The notes beneath the pieces are model-generated. The model did no database searches. It had not been told where the DNA came from and saw only the letters and a list, made by a program, of their open reading frames with translations. Source: Sphingopyxis sp. OAS728 (GTDB lineage Bacteria; Pseudomonadota; Alphaproteobacteria; Sphingomonadales; Sphingomonadaceae). From it: 64,000 nt of DNA. The position numbers were made by a program, and so were the translations under genes. The stretch lies in assembly GCF_014873485.1 (NCBI RefSeq), contig NZ_JADBDT010000001.1, positions 620,001 through 684,000 on the forward strand. The letters are read 5' to 3'. Positions 25,355-34,946 of the stretch are shown in pieces; position 1 is the stretch's first letter; every line of letters starts with the position of its first letter.

Positions 25355-25984
25355 ATGCCCCCACTCGTCAAAATCTGTGGTCTCACCACTCCACAAGCCG
25401 TCGATGACGCGATCCGCCTCGGCGCCACGCATATCGGCCTCGTCCATTACGAACCAAGCCAGCGCCATGTTGACCTCAAGACCGCGGCCGAACTGCGCAA
25501 GCGCGCCGGCTCGCGCGTCAAGGTCGCGCTCCTCCTCGTCAACGCGTCGCAACAGCTGACGGGCGATGCACTCGGCACGGTGCGTCCCGACATCGTGCAA
25601 TTTCACGGCAGCGAGACACCCGAGTGGCTGGCGGTCGTAAAGCGGCTGGTTCCCGCCGAAATCTGGAAAGCCGTGGGGCTCAAGGATGCGGGCACGCTCG
25701 AACGGATGCAGAAATATCGCGGCATCGCCGACCGCATCCTGTTCGACGCCCCCGCCGCCGCGCTGCCCGGCGGCACCGGCACGCGCTTCGACTGGTCACT
25801 GCTCAAGAACCATCGCCACAGCATGGATTGGGGGATTGCCGGCGGCTTGACCCCCGAGAATGTCGCGCAGGCCATCGCCGAGACCGGCGCGCCGCTGGTC
25901 GACGTCTCGTCGGGCGTCGAAAGCGCGCCCGGCGTCAAGGATGTGGACAAGATCGCCGCTTTCCTTAAAGCCGCCGGACGATGA
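25355..25984 (+). CDS. trpF: Phosphoribosylanthranilate isomerase
   Basis: A 209-residue TIM barrel catalysing the Amadori rearrangement in tryptophan synthesis. [16 protein letters not shown] carries the catalytic Cys near the N-terminus; the phosphate site is [13 protein letters not shown] and the general-acid Asp is in ILFDAP. The gene starts after the REP-like palindrome and overlaps trpB by four bases (ATGA). Confidence 0.95.
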   Translation: MPPLVKICGLTTPQAVDDAIRLGATHIGLVHYEPSQRHVDLKTAAELRKRAGSRVKVALLLVNASQQLTGDALGTVRPDIVQFHGSETPEWLAVVKRLVPAEIWKAVGLKDAGTLERMQKYRGIADRILFDAPAAALPGGTGTRFDWSLLKNHRHSMDWGIAGGLTPENVAQAIAETGAPLVDVSSGVESAPGVKDVDKIAAFLKAAGR

Positions 25985-27192
25985 CCGACTTACCCAACAG
26001 TTTTCGCACGGGCCCCGACGAACGGGGGCATTTCGGCCAGTTCGGCGGCCGCTATGTCGCCGAAACGCTGATGCCGCTGATCCTCGACCTCGAACGCCAC
26101 TATCGCGCGGCGCAGGCCGACCCGGCGTTCAAGACCGAATTCGACTATCTGCTCAAACATTATGTTGGTCGCCCGAGCCCGCTGTGGTTCGCCGAACGGC
26201 TGACAAATGAGCTCGGCGGCGCGAAGATTTATCTGAAGCGCGAGGATCTCAATCACACCGGCGCGCACAAGATCAACAATTGCATCGGCCAGATCCTGCT
26301 CGCGAAGCGGATGGGCAAGACGAAGATCATCGCCGAAACCGGCGCAGGCCAGCACGGCGTCGCGACCGCGACCGTCGCGGCGCTCTTCGGCCTGCCCTGC
26401 ACCATCTTCATGGGGGCGGTCGACGTCGCGCGGCAGCAGCCGAATGTGTTCCGCATGAAGCTGCTCGGCGCCGAAGTCGTCGCGGTCGAGAGCGGCGCGA
26501 AGACGCTGAAGGACGCGATGAACGAGGCGCTGCGCCACTGGGTCGCGAACGTCCACGACACCTTCTACATCATCGGCACCGTCGCCGGCCCGCACCCCTA
26601 TCCCGAGCTTGTCCGCGATTTCCAGTCGGTGATCGGCGACGAAGCCAAGGCGCAAATCCTCGAAGCCGAAGGCCGCCTGCCCGACATGCTGATCGCCCCG
26701 GTCGGCGGCGGCTCGAACGCGATAGGGCTGTTCCATCCGTTCCTCGACGACGCCAATGTCGAAATCGTCGGCGTCGAAGCCGCGGGCGAAGGGCTCGACA
26801 AGAAACATGCCGCAAGCCTCGCGGGTGGACGTCCGGGCATCCTCCACGGCAACAAGACCTATCTGCTGCAAGACGAGGACGGCCAGATCACCGAGGCGCA
26901 TAGCATCTCGGCGGGGCTCGACTATCCGGGCATCGGCCCGGAACATAGCTGGCTCCATGAAATCGGCCGCGTGCGCTACGAACCCGTCACCGATGAAGAA
27001 GCGCTCGCAAGCTTCCAGAAGCTGACGAAGCTCGAAGGCATCATCCCCGCGCTTGAAAGCGCCCACGCGATCGCCGCCGCCGAACGCATCGCGCCGACGC
27101 TGGGCAAGGACAAGATCATCATCGTCAATTGCTCGGGCCGGGGGGACAAGGACATCTTCACCGTGGCCGATGCCTTGGGAGTTGCGCTGTGA
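25981..27192 (+). CDS. trpB: Tryptophan synthase beta chain
   Basis: A 403-residue PLP enzyme that condenses indole with serine. The PLP lysine is K97 in [14 protein letters not shown]; the phosphate-binding glycine loop VGGGSNAIG, the EAAGEG segment and the COMM-domain region are typical, as is the N-terminal [18 protein letters not shown]. Its partner trpA is two genes downstream, separated by a 64-codon gene rather than adjacent. The TGA overlaps that gene's GTG start. Confidence 0.96.
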   Translation: MTDLPNSFRTGPDERGHFGQFGGRYVAETLMPLILDLERHYRAAQADPAFKTEFDYLLKHYVGRPSPLWFAERLTNELGGAKIYLKREDLNHTGAHKINNCIGQILLAKRMGKTKIIAETGAGQHGVATATVAALFGLPCTIFMGAVDVARQQPNVFRMKLLGAEVVAVESGAKTLKDAMNEALRHWVANVHDTFYIIGTVAGPHPYPELVRDFQSVIGDEAKAQILEAEGRLPDMLIAPVGGGSNAIGLFHPFLDDANVEIVGVEAAGEGLDKKHAASLAGGRPGILHGNKTYLLQDEDGQITEAHSISAGLDYPGIGPEHSWLHEIGRVRYEPVTDEEALASFQKLTKLEGIIPALESAHAIAAAERIAPTLGKDKIIIVNCSGRGDKDIFTVADALGVAL

Positions 27193-27383
27193 AGCTCAAT
27201 CATCGCCGTGCGATCATCGTCTTTCTGATTGCCGCCGCCGTTCAGGCGCTCGGCTTTCCCCTGATCAGCAAGATCTTCGGCTTAGGCGACCGCTTTCAAT
27301 CTCCGTCGTGGGTGGTTGTCGTTCTCGTATCGCTGCTGTTCGTGTTCATTGATCAAGCTGCCTTTCGGAAGAAGGCGCTTTGA
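27189..27383 (+). CDS. Small two-helix membrane protein inside the trp operon
   Basis: A 64-residue product read from GTG 27189, which overlaps the trpB stop (GTGA); its own TGA overlaps the trpA TTG start (TTGA). It has a basic N-terminus (KLNHRR), a first hydrophobic helix ([19 protein letters not shown]), a short loop and a second helix ([14 protein letters not shown]), ending in basic residues. The double overlap and codon use like the neighbours argue that it is translated. I know no function for it. It could be a membrane peptide with a role in tryptophan metabolism or only a spacer that couples translation. Confidence 0.7.
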   Translation: MKLNHRRAIIVFLIAAAVQALGFPLISKIFGLGDRFQSPSWVVVVLVSLLFVFIDQAAFRKKAL

Positions 27384-28171
27384 CCCGCTTCGCCGCCGCT
27401 TTCGCCAAGCCGCGCCCCGCGCTCGTCGCCTTCATCACGGGCGGTGACGGCGACACCGCCGCGAACCTCGACGCGCTCGTCGCGGGCGGGGCGGACGTGA
27501 TCGAACTCGGCATGCCCTTCACCGATCCGATGGCCGACGGCCCCGCGATCCAGGCCGCGAACCTGCGCAGCCTCGCCAAGGGCACGACAACCGCCGACCT
27601 GTTCGCGATTGCCGCGGCGTTCCGCCAGCGCCACCCCCACACGCCACTCGTTCTGATGGGCTACGCGAATCCTATGACGATCCGTGGTCCCGAATGGTTC
27701 GCCGCCGAATGCGCCAAGGCCGGTGTCGACGGCGTGATCTGCGTCGATATCCCGTCGGAAGAGGACGCCGAGCTTGGCCCTGCCCTCCGCGCCGCCGGCG
27801 TCGATCTGATCCGCCTCGCTACCCCCACCACCGACGCCGCGCGCCTGCCCGACGTGCTGAACGGCGCCGGCGGCTTCCTCTATTATGTCTCGGTTGCCGG
27901 CATCACCGGCCAGCAACAGGCCGCACAGGCCAGCATCGACGAAGCCGTCGCGCGCCTCAAGGCTGCAACCGACCTTCCCGTCGCGGTCGGCTTCGGCGTC
28001 CGGACGCCTGAACAGGCCGCCCAAATCGCCAAGGTCGCCGACGGCGTCGTCGTCGGATCGGCCTTTATCGACATCATTGCCGAGCATGGCGACGCCGCGG
28101 CGCCGCATGTCGAGGCCTTCACCCGCACCCTCGCCGATGCTATCCATAGCTCCAAGGAGATCGCCGCATGA
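27380..28171 (+). CDS. trpA: Tryptophan synthase alpha chain
   Basis: A 263-residue TIM barrel cleaving indole-3-glycerol phosphate. The conserved [10 protein letters not shown], the catalytic Glu in [20 protein letters not shown], the Asp in [13 protein letters not shown] and the phosphate site [10 protein letters not shown] are present. The start codon is TTG, overlapping the stop of the small membrane gene. The end overlaps accD (ATGA). Confidence 0.95.
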   Translation: MTRFAAAFAKPRPALVAFITGGDGDTAANLDALVAGGADVIELGMPFTDPMADGPAIQAANLRSLAKGTTTADLFAIAAAFRQRHPHTPLVLMGYANPMTIRGPEWFAAECAKAGVDGVICVDIPSEEDAELGPALRAAGVDLIRLATPTTDAARLPDVLNGAGGFLYYVSVAGITGQQQAAQASIDEAVARLKAATDLPVAVGFGVRTPEQAAQIAKVADGVVVGSAFIDIIAEHGDAAAPHVEAFTRTLADAIHSSKEIAA

Positions 28172-29019
28172 GCTGGCTCGACCGCGTTCGCAACGCGCTG
28201 CCCTTTGGGGCGAAACGCGACACCGCCGACAATCTCTGGCACAAGTGCCGCCAGTGCCAGCAGATGGTGTTCGTCAAGGAATGGGAAGACAATCTGAACG
28301 TCTGCCCGCGCTGCGACCATCATGACCGTATCGGCGCGAAGGAGCGTTTTGCGCAGCTGTTCGACGGCGGCATCCACGATATGATCGCAGCCCCCGCTGC
28401 GCCCGAAGACCCGCTGAAGTTCCGCGACACCAAGAAATATGTCGACCGTATCAAGGCGGCGCGCGCGCAGACCGGCGACCGCGACGCCTATCAGAATGCG
28501 GCGGGCAAGATCGACGGCCAGCCCGTCGTCATCGGCGTGCAGGATTTCGCCTTCATGGGCGGATCGATGGGCGTTGCGGTCGGCGAGGCCTTTGTCGCCG
28601 GGGTCGAGCAGGCGATCAAGCGCCGCACGCCCTATGTCGCGATCACCGCGGCGGGCGGTGCGCGTATGCAGGAAGGCACGCTGTCGCTGATGCAGATGCC
28701 GCGCGCCACGGTGGCGCTCGCGCGCCTGCGCCGTGCGGGTCTCCCCTATATCGTATTGCTCACCGATCCGACGACCGGCGGCGTCACCGCCAGCTATGCG
28801 ATGCTCGGCGATATCCAGATCAGCGAGCCCAAGGCGCTGATCGGCTTCGCGGGCCAGCGCGTGATCGAAAATACGATCCGCGAAAAGCTGCCCGAAGGCT
28901 TCCAGCGCGCCGAATATCTGCTCGATCACGGGATGATCGACATGGTCGTGCATCGCAAGGACCTGCCCGAAACGCTTGGCCGCCTGATCGGCTATCTGGC
29001 GCCCGAAAAGGCCGCCTGA
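28168..29019 (+). CDS. accD: Acetyl-CoA carboxylase carboxyltransferase subunit beta
   Basis: A 283-residue carboxyltransferase subunit with the N-terminal zinc finger: C27-x2-C30 and C46-x2-C49. The crotonase-like core includes [14 protein letters not shown], the oxyanion loop AGGARMQEG and [12 protein letters not shown]. It pairs with AccA for malonyl-CoA synthesis. The trpFBA-accD-folC order is a common proteobacterial linkage. Start overlaps trpA. Confidence 0.96.
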   Translation: MSWLDRVRNALPFGAKRDTADNLWHKCRQCQQMVFVKEWEDNLNVCPRCDHHDRIGAKERFAQLFDGGIHDMIAAPAAPEDPLKFRDTKKYVDRIKAARAQTGDRDAYQNAAGKIDGQPVVIGVQDFAFMGGSMGVAVGEAFVAGVEQAIKRRTPYVAITAAGGARMQEGTLSLMQMPRATVALARLRRAGLPYIVLLTDPTTGGVTASYAMLGDIQISEPKALIGFAGQRVIENTIREKLPEGFQRAEYLLDHGMIDMVVHRKDLPETLGRLIGYLAPEKAA

Positions 29020-29038
29020 GCCGAGCCAAAGCGCCGCC

Positions 29039-30379
29039 ATGGCCGACCATGCCCACAGCTCCGACCCTGCGGTGCAGGCCCAGCTCGACCGTCTCGCAGC
29101 GCTCTCGCCGGGGCGCGACATCCTGGGTCTCGAACGCATCGCCGAGCTGTGCGCGCGCCTCGGCAACCCGCAGCTCCAGCTCCCGCGCACCTTCCACGTC
29201 GCGGGAACCAACGGCAAAGGATCGACCTGTGCCTATCTGCGCGCGATCCTCGAAGCGCAGGGGCGCAACGTCCACAGCTACACCAGTCCGCACCTCGTCC
29301 GCTTTAACGAACGCATCCGCCTTGCCGGAACGCTGATCGACGATGCCCTGCTCGCGGCGTTGCTCGAAGAGGTTCTCGACGAAGCCGCCGACCTTCAGGC
29401 GAGTTTCTTCGAAGTCACCACCGCCGCCGCCTTCCTCGCCTTCGCGCGCATCCCCGCCGATGATTGCATCATCGAGGTCGGCCTCGGCGGCCGGCTCGAC
29501 GCGACGAACATCATTCCGCCGCCGGCGGTTTGCGGCATCGCGTCGCTCGGCATCGACCATGAGGCCTTCCTGCTCGCCCCCGAAGCCGGGACGCCGGACG
29601 ATCCGGCGATGCGCATCGCATGGGAAAAGGCGGGGATCATCAAGCCCGACACACCTGTGGCGACCCTCGCCTATCCGCCCCATATCCAGGGCACCATCGC
29701 CGCCAAGGTTGCCGACGTCGGCGCAACGCTCTTTCCGCAAGGCGAAGGCTGGACGGTCGAGACCGAGGGCGACGCGTTCCGCTGGACTTCGAAACTCGGC
29801 TCGATCGCGCAGCCGCTGCACCCCCGCATGACCGGCGCGCACCAGATGGCGAACGCCGGACTCGCGATCGCGATGCTGCGTCTCGCGCCCGGTCCGCAGC
29901 CGACCGAGGACGCAATTGCGCGCGGCGTTGCCGATGCCTTCTGGCCCGCCCGCATGCAGCGTCTCGGCGATGGCCCCCTGGCCGAATTGCTGCCCGATGG
30001 CACCGAAATCTGGCTCGACGGCGGTCACAACCCCGACGCGGGTGCCGCGCTTGCCAAGGCGCTCGACGCGCGGGCACCGCTTCACATCATATGCGGCCTT
30101 CTGAAGAACAAGGACGCCACCGGCTTCCTCCGCCCCTTCGCCGACCGCATCGCGTCGTTTCAGGCGGTTCCGATCCCGGGACACGACCATCATGATCCCA
30201 AAGACCTCTGCCACTGGGTTCGGACCGATCTCGGCATTGTCGACGTCCATCCCTGCGACGATGTCACGGCGGCGCTGAGCCACATTGCCGATAACCGCGC
30301 GCCAGCCGACGTTCTGATCTGCGGCTCGCTCTATCTCGCCGGCGTCGTGCTCGATCTCAATCGCGAGTGGCCGGACTAG
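29039..30379 (+). CDS. folC: Bifunctional folylpolyglutamate/dihydrofolate synthase
   Basis: A 446-residue Mur-ligase-family enzyme. The ATP loop GTNGKGST is at residues 56-63, followed by YTSPHLVRFNERIRL (substrate loop), EVGLGGRLDATN and the Mur central motif LGIDHE. The C-terminal domain has LDGGHNPDA. It adds glutamate to folates. Last gene of the run that began with lapA-like/pyrF; it converges with the TPR gene, overlapping by four bases at their stops. Confidence 0.95.
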   Translation: MADHAHSSDPAVQAQLDRLAALSPGRDILGLERIAELCARLGNPQLQLPRTFHVAGTNGKGSTCAYLRAILEAQGRNVHSYTSPHLVRFNERIRLAGTLIDDALLAALLEEVLDEAADLQASFFEVTTAAAFLAFARIPADDCIIEVGLGGRLDATNIIPPPAVCGIASLGIDHEAFLLAPEAGTPDDPAMRIAWEKAGIIKPDTPVATLAYPPHIQGTIAAKVADVGATLFPQGEGWTVETEGDAFRWTSKLGSIAQPLHPRMTGAHQMANAGLAIAMLRLAPGPQPTEDAIARGVADAFWPARMQRLGDGPLAELLPDGTEIWLDGGHNPDAGAALAKALDARAPLHIICGLLKNKDATGFLRPFADRIASFQAVPIPGHDHHDPKDLCHWVRTDLGIVDVHPCDDVTAALSHIADNRAPADVLICGSLYLAGVVLDLNREWPD

Positions 30380-31119
30380 CCAAGCTCGGCGATCGTCCGC
30401 CTGACCCAGTCGTACATCGCCGCCTCGGCCTTCAACGTGACGGGCGGTGTACGTTTCATGCGTTTTTCGACTTCCCTCAGTACCGTCCGCGCGCCCGCCT
30501 TGTCGCCCTTGGCAATCAGGATGCCTGCGATCCGGCAGCGTATCTCGTCACCCGGCACGCGGTCCACGATCTCGCGATAGATCGCCAGCGCGTCCGCCGT
30601 CCGCCCGTCGGCTTCGGCGACCTTCGCGCGAAGGAGCGCGCGGCGGTCGATCTCGGTGCGCGATATCGTCTCGGGCAGCGCGTCGATCGCCGCAAGCGCC
30701 GCACTCAACTGGCCAGCCTCATAGGCGGCTTCGGCAATCCGCATCCCGATCGTTCGGTCGGCATGGGGAGAAAGCCGTTCGGCGGCTCGAAACTGATCGA
30801 GCGCCTCGGCATAGCGCCCCCGTTCCATCAGCGCGTCGCCAAATTCGATCCGATTCCCGGCGGTATCGCTGAACTCGGCGGCATCGCGCGCTTCGCGGAT
30901 CCGGCGTTCGGGATCCATCCTGTCGGCAATCTTGGTCCGCGCCGCGCGTACCCGCCGGTCGCGCGGCAGGCCCGGCAATATCTCGACGATGAAATAGGCG
31001 AGGATGCCGACCATCGGCAGAAAGGCGATTGCCATAATCCATGCAGTGTTCCGTCCGGTGCGAAACACATGGACGATGCAGAGCACCTGCAGGGCGATCG
31101 AGATGAGAAAGAAGTGCAT
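30376..31119 (-). CDS. TPR membrane protein with PLDc_N-like N-terminus
   Basis: A 247-residue protein. The first 50 residues contain two hydrophobic helices (FFLISIALQVLCIVHVF and WIMAIAFLPMVGILAYFIVEI), resembling the PLDc_N anchor of cardiolipin synthases but without a phospholipase domain. From about 95 onward there are TPR-like helices: FGDALMERGRYAEALDQFRAAERLSP and DGRTADALAIYREIVDRVP. Probably a scaffold at the inner membrane facing the cytoplasm. It starts five bases after the AmpG-like gene and is likely co-transcribed with it. Confidence 0.75.
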   Translation of the reverse strand: MHFFLISIALQVLCIVHVFRTGRNTAWIMAIAFLPMVGILAYFIVEILPGLPRDRRVRAARTKIADRMDPERRIREARDAAEFSDTAGNRIEFGDALMERGRYAEALDQFRAAERLSPHADRTIGMRIAEAAYEAGQLSAALAAIDALPETISRTEIDRRALLRAKVAEADGRTADALAIYREIVDRVPGDEIRCRIAGILIAKGDKAGARTVLREVEKRMKRTPPVTLKAEAAMYDWVRRTIAELG

Positions 31120-31124
31120 CGGAG

Positions 31125-32813
31125 CTAGCTTGCTGACTTATTCTGCAAATCCGTCACTTCAACCTCGCCCGCGGTACCGATCGAGCGATCGACCAGCCCC
31201 GAGCGCATCATCCACCAGAAGATCAAGATGCCGGGAACCGCCAGCGCGGTCGTCAGCAGGTAGAAATCGACGTAGCCGAACTCTTCGATCAGCTTGCCCG
31301 CACTCGTGCCGGTCAGGAAGCGCCCCAATATGCTCGCAGCCGCCGAAAACAGCGCAAAATGGGTTGCGGTAAAGCGCAAATCTGCCAGCGCAGACAAATA
31401 GGCGACGACACAGACGCCGCCGATGCCGCTGGCAAAATTCTCGAACCCGATCGCGCCCGCCATGCCCCAATTGCTGTGACCCGCCGCCGCGAGGCCCGCA
31501 AAGCTGAAGTTGGAAATCGCCATCAGGATAAGGCTGAACAGTACCGACCGTTTCATCCCAAGCCGGGCATAGATGATGCCACCAACGAACACGCCAGCGA
31601 GCAGCGCCCAGAACCCCAGCCCGACGTCATAGAAAGCGATCTCGTCGTTGGTGTAGCCGAGGTCCTCGAACAGCAGGCGGAAGGTCAAATTGGCCAGCGT
31701 ATCGCCAATCTTGTGGAGCAGCAGGAAGAAGAGGATCAGGACCGCTCCCTCGCGCGAGAAAAACTCCGCGAGCGGACCGACCGCACTCTTGTCGGGCGAC
31801 TGCCCTTCGCGCGACTTGGTCGGCAACGCGACGAGCGCCGCGATCGCGATCGCGCCCACAGCTAGGACCGCGCCCAATAGCGTCGCGCCGACATAGGCGG
31901 TGATCGTGCCCCAATCCGCCGCAAGGACGGCGACCAGCGCAAGTGCAGGCAGCGCGATGATCCAGTTCACCCGCCCGCTCCACCCGATGTCGCGCGCGCG
32001 GCGCGCGCTGAGATCGAACAGCGGGAACAGATAGCCGACGAGTACCATCAGCGTGAGGATGTCAACGTCGAGCCATTGGTCGACCTGCCGCGCGACGAGG
32101 AAGGCAATCGGGAAGCTGAAGATGAATACCGCGTAATAAGCGCGCGACAGATAGGCTGGCCAGTGACGCTCGATCTTGCGTTCGGGTTCGCCCATCACCA
32201 GCCCGGTGACGATCGCCGGCAGGACCAGCGCCGCGCACACCATATAGGCGACGCCCCACCCGGCGCGTTCGGCCACAACCAGTGCCAGCGCGCCCGCGAC
32301 CGCGGCGCCGATGCGCCAGCCATATTGCGACATGCCCGATCCTGTACCCAATTGCTCGGGCGAGAGCAGTTCGATCCGATAGGCATCGATGACGATATCA
32401 TAGGTAGCGCCGGCCAGCCCGACCGCGATCGCGGCCAACGCCACCACTGCAAGCGAGGCCTTGGGGTCGAGGTTGCCCAGCACAGATACCGCGACGAACA
32501 CCAGCGCGCCGACGAGGATGAGCCACGATCGCCGCTGCCCGATGCTGCCGAGGATGGGGATGCGGAGCCGGTCGATCGCCGGGGCCCATGCCCATTTGAG
32601 ATTATAGGCAAGGAAGGTCAACGCGAAGGCGGTGACCGAAGATTTTTCGATCCCGTCCTGCGCGAGGCGTGTCGTCAGCGTGGCGCCGATCATCGCGAAC
32701 GGAAAACCTGACGATATGCCGAGGAACAGCGCCGCGAGGGGCGCGGGTTCCAGATAGGGCCGCAAGCTGTCGCGCCACCCTTGCGGTGCCGGCATCGCCG
32801 CATCTGTCGACAT
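31125..32813 (-). CDS. ampG: AmpG-family muropeptide transporter (MFS)
   Basis: A 562-residue MFS permease with about 12-14 hydrophobic helices. AmpG traits are the opening LAALFLGISSGFPFAMIGATLTTRLAQ, the YDIVIDAYRIELL segment (conserved Asp and Arg), FLLLHKIGDTLANLTFRLLFEDLGYTNDEIA and the C-terminal FENFASGIGGVCVVAYLSAL. It imports GlcNAc-anhydro-muropeptides for cell-wall recycling, a step that in other bacteria feeds AmpC induction. Start chosen at the ATG after AAGGGGGA; the 11 upstream codons are not needed. No ampR/ampC pair is nearby. Confidence 0.88.
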   Translation of the reverse strand: MSTDAAMPAPQGWRDSLRPYLEPAPLAALFLGISSGFPFAMIGATLTTRLAQDGIEKSSVTAFALTFLAYNLKWAWAPAIDRLRIPILGSIGQRRSWLILVGALVFVAVSVLGNLDPKASLAVVALAAIAVGLAGATYDIVIDAYRIELLSPEQLGTGSGMSQYGWRIGAAVAGALALVVAERAGWGVAYMVCAALVLPAIVTGLVMGEPERKIERHWPAYLSRAYYAVFIFSFPIAFLVARQVDQWLDVDILTLMVLVGYLFPLFDLSARRARDIGWSGRVNWIIALPALALVAVLAADWGTITAYVGATLLGAVLAVGAIAIAALVALPTKSREGQSPDKSAVGPLAEFFSREGAVLILFFLLLHKIGDTLANLTFRLLFEDLGYTNDEIAFYDVGLGFWALLAGVFVGGIIYARLGMKRSVLFSLILMAISNFSFAGLAAAGHSNWGMAGAIGFENFASGIGGVCVVAYLSALADLRFTATHFALFSAAASILGRFLTGTSAGKLIEEFGYVDFYLLTTALAVPGILIFWWMMRSGLVDRSIGTAGEVEVTDLQNKSAS

Positions 32814-32938
32814 GATATTCCCCCTTAGCAGCGACCGATCGGCCATGGCCCATGTCGCAAATGGCCTAACGCGTTGGGGATAAATTGGAAGCGGCTAATT
32901 GGTCGCCCGCCGCTCGCGACCCATCGGCCCGCCGCATC

Positions 32939-33376
32939 TCACGCGGCAGCGGGGCGCCAGAAGGTCGTCAGCCCGCTGACTTTGCGCGGCGCCTGATTCT
33001 TGCAAGCCATCATCTCGACAGCTTTCAACGCCGAAACCAGCGCCGACGCGCTGTGCGGCTTGCCGAGGCAAGCGATGGCGATCTCTTCCGCATCGGCGGG
33101 GCATTGTCCCGTCACCAGCAGCACGGCAATACCGCGATCGCGTGCCAGCCGGGCAACTTCCCTGCCCGTCATGTGCCCCGCCAAGCCCAGGTCGAGGACA
33201 ACCGCGTCGATCGGCTCGGCCGCCATGATCCCAACTGCCGCCTCACCCGAATCGACCGTCGCGACAATGTCGTACCCGCTGACTTTCAGCGTGTGCTCAT
33301 TGTCGAATGCGGTCAGCGGATCATCCTCGATGATCAGCAATCGCTTGATGCAGGTCGGGCGGTGGCCAAAGAGCAT
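32939..33376 (-). CDS. Single-domain response regulator (CheY-like receiver)
   Basis: A 145-residue receiver with no output domain. The acidic pair is D18-D19 in LLIIEDDP, the phospho-acceptor D62 in AVVLDLGLAG, the switch threonine T89 in LLVTGQ and the lysine K106 in LGKPHS. Such sphingomonad single-domain regulators often act in phosphorelays or the general stress response; the kinase is not in this window. The start is the ATG after GAGGGAG; the longer in-frame N-terminus is not receiver-like. Divergent from rluB. Confidence 0.85.
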   Translation of the reverse strand: MLFGHRPTCIKRLLIIEDDPLTAFDNEHTLKVSGYDIVATVDSGEAAVGIMAAEPIDAVVLDLGLAGHMTGREVARLARDRGIAVLLVTGQCPADAEEIAIACLGKPHSASALVSALKAVEMMACKNQAPRKVSGLTTFWRPAAA

Positions 33377-33531
33377 GATGACTCCCTCTAAAATCGCCAT
33401 GACTCGCTCCGCGCCGTCCTGCAAGATTGCTTCTGCTTGCCATCGACGAAGCGGGTCTTTTCCGGCTATGAGCGTGATCACAACGCAACACTATTTTCCC
33501 GAATAACGACAAGAAAGTCGCATCTGTTCCC

Positions 33532-34404
33532 ATGAACACACGCCGTCCACCCCGCTCCGCGCCCCGCTCGGCGTCCAAATCCTCTGGCGATCGCGATACC
33601 CCCGCCGGTGGTCAGCGCGGCCGCCGCGCCGCACGCGGTGCCGCTTCCGCGCTCAAGACCAAACCCGCGGAGACCGAGCGCGAGGACGGACCGCAGCGCA
33701 TCGCCAAGCTGCTCGCGCGCGCCGGCGTCGGATCGCGCCGCGATGTCGAGCGCATGGTCGAGGAAGGCCGCATCGCGCTGAATGGCCAGGTCATCGTCCA
33801 GCCGGCGCCGCTGCTCACCTCGCTCGAAGGCCTGACCGTCGACGGCAACCCCGTCGCCAAGCCCGTCTCGACGCGCCTCTACCGCTTCCACAAGCCCGCA
33901 GGCTGCATCACCGCGGCGCGCGACCCGAAGGGTCGCAAGACGATCTATGACCTGCTGCCCAAGGACCTGCCGCGCCTAATGCCGGTCGGCCGCCTCGACT
34001 ATAATACCGAGGGACTGCTGCTGCTGACCAACGACGGCGAATTCAAGCGCCAGCTCGAACTGCCCGCGAGCGGGGTCGAGCGCACCTATCGCGCGCGCGC
34101 CTTCGGCGACATTAGCCAGGCGCAGCTCGAGGAACTGGCGATGGGGATCGAGATTGACGGTGTCCGCTACGGCAAGATCGACGCCAATCTCGAACGCCGC
34201 ACCGGCCGCAACCAATGGGTCGAAATGACGCTGACCGAGGGCAAGAACCGCGAAGTCCGCAAAGTGCTCGAACATTTCGGCCTGCAGGTCAGCCGCCTGA
34301 TCCGCACTCGTTACGGGGCGTTCGAACTCGGCGGCATGCCGCTGGGCGCCGTCGACGTCGTCCCGCGCGACGAATTGTTCAAATTCCGCCGGCAGATGGG
34401 CTGA
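33532..34404 (+). CDS. rluB: 23S rRNA pseudouridine synthase (RluB/RsuA family)
   Basis: A 290-residue enzyme with a basic, Arg-rich N-terminal extension (about 50 residues). Next is an S4 RNA-binding domain (QRIAKLLARAGVGSRRDVERMVEEGRIALNG) and the pseudouridine synthase core with catalytic Asp in GRLDYNTEGLLLLTNDGEF. The segment RYRFHKPAGCITAARDPKGR-like (YRFHKPAGCIT) marks the RsuA/RluB/E/F group. RluB is preferred for the extended N-terminus; exact target position is inferred. It overlaps rsmD by one base (TGATG). Confidence 0.88.
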   Translation: MNTRRPPRSAPRSASKSSGDRDTPAGGQRGRRAARGAASALKTKPAETEREDGPQRIAKLLARAGVGSRRDVERMVEEGRIALNGQVIVQPAPLLTSLEGLTVDGNPVAKPVSTRLYRFHKPAGCITAARDPKGRKTIYDLLPKDLPRLMPVGRLDYNTEGLLLLTNDGEFKRQLELPASGVERTYRARAFGDISQAQLEELAMGIEIDGVRYGKIDANLERRTGRNQWVEMTLTEGKNREVRKVLEHFGLQVSRLIRTRYGAFELGGMPLGAVDVVPRDELFKFRRQMG

Positions 34405-34946
34405 TGCGGGTCATTTCGGGGGAATGGCGCGGCCGCAAGCTGCTCGCGCCAAGGAATGACGCGACGCGTCCGACCGCGGACCGCACGCGCGAAACGCTCT
34501 TCTCGATGCTCAACAGCCGCGTCGGCAGCTTCGAAGGGCTGGTCGTCGCCGACCTCTTCGCGGGATCGGGCGCGCTCGGGATCGAGGCCCTGTCGCGCGG
34601 CGCCGAACAATGCCTGTTCGCCGAACAGGATCGCGACGCACTCGATGTGCTGCGCAAGAACCTGGGCACGCTGGACGCCACCGCGCGCGCCGATATCCGC
34701 GCCGGGTCGGTGCTCGCGCTCGGCCCGGCCCGCCGCACCTACGACCTTATCCTGATCGACGCGCCCTACGACACCGGCGCGGGCAGCGTCGCGCTCGACA
34801 AGCTCAATCGCCTCGGCTGGATCGGCCCCGACAGCCTGATCTCGATTGAAACTGCGGAGAAGGAAGAGGTCGAGGTAGCGGGCTTCGAAATCGACGCGAC
34901 GCGCAAGGTCGGCAAGGCGAAACTTACGTTGCTCAGACTGGCGTAG
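34404..34946 (+). CDS. rsmD: 16S rRNA m2G966 methyltransferase RsmD
   Basis: A 180-residue SAM methyltransferase. MRVISGEWRGRKL and the RPTADRTRETLFSML segment are RsmD hallmarks, and the SAM-binding motif is VVADLFAGSGALGIEALSRGA. The catalytic motif that is normally D/N-P-P-Y/F reads D119-A-P-Y122 here, an alanine at the first proline. Overlaps rluB at its start and converges with the next gene by 14 bases. Confidence 0.9.
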   Translation: MRVISGEWRGRKLLAPRNDATRPTADRTRETLFSMLNSRVGSFEGLVVADLFAGSGALGIEALSRGAEQCLFAEQDRDALDVLRKNLGTLDATARADIRAGSVLALGPARRTYDLILIDAPYDTGAGSVALDKLNRLGWIGPDSLISIETAEKEEVEVAGFEIDATRKVGKAKLTLLRLA

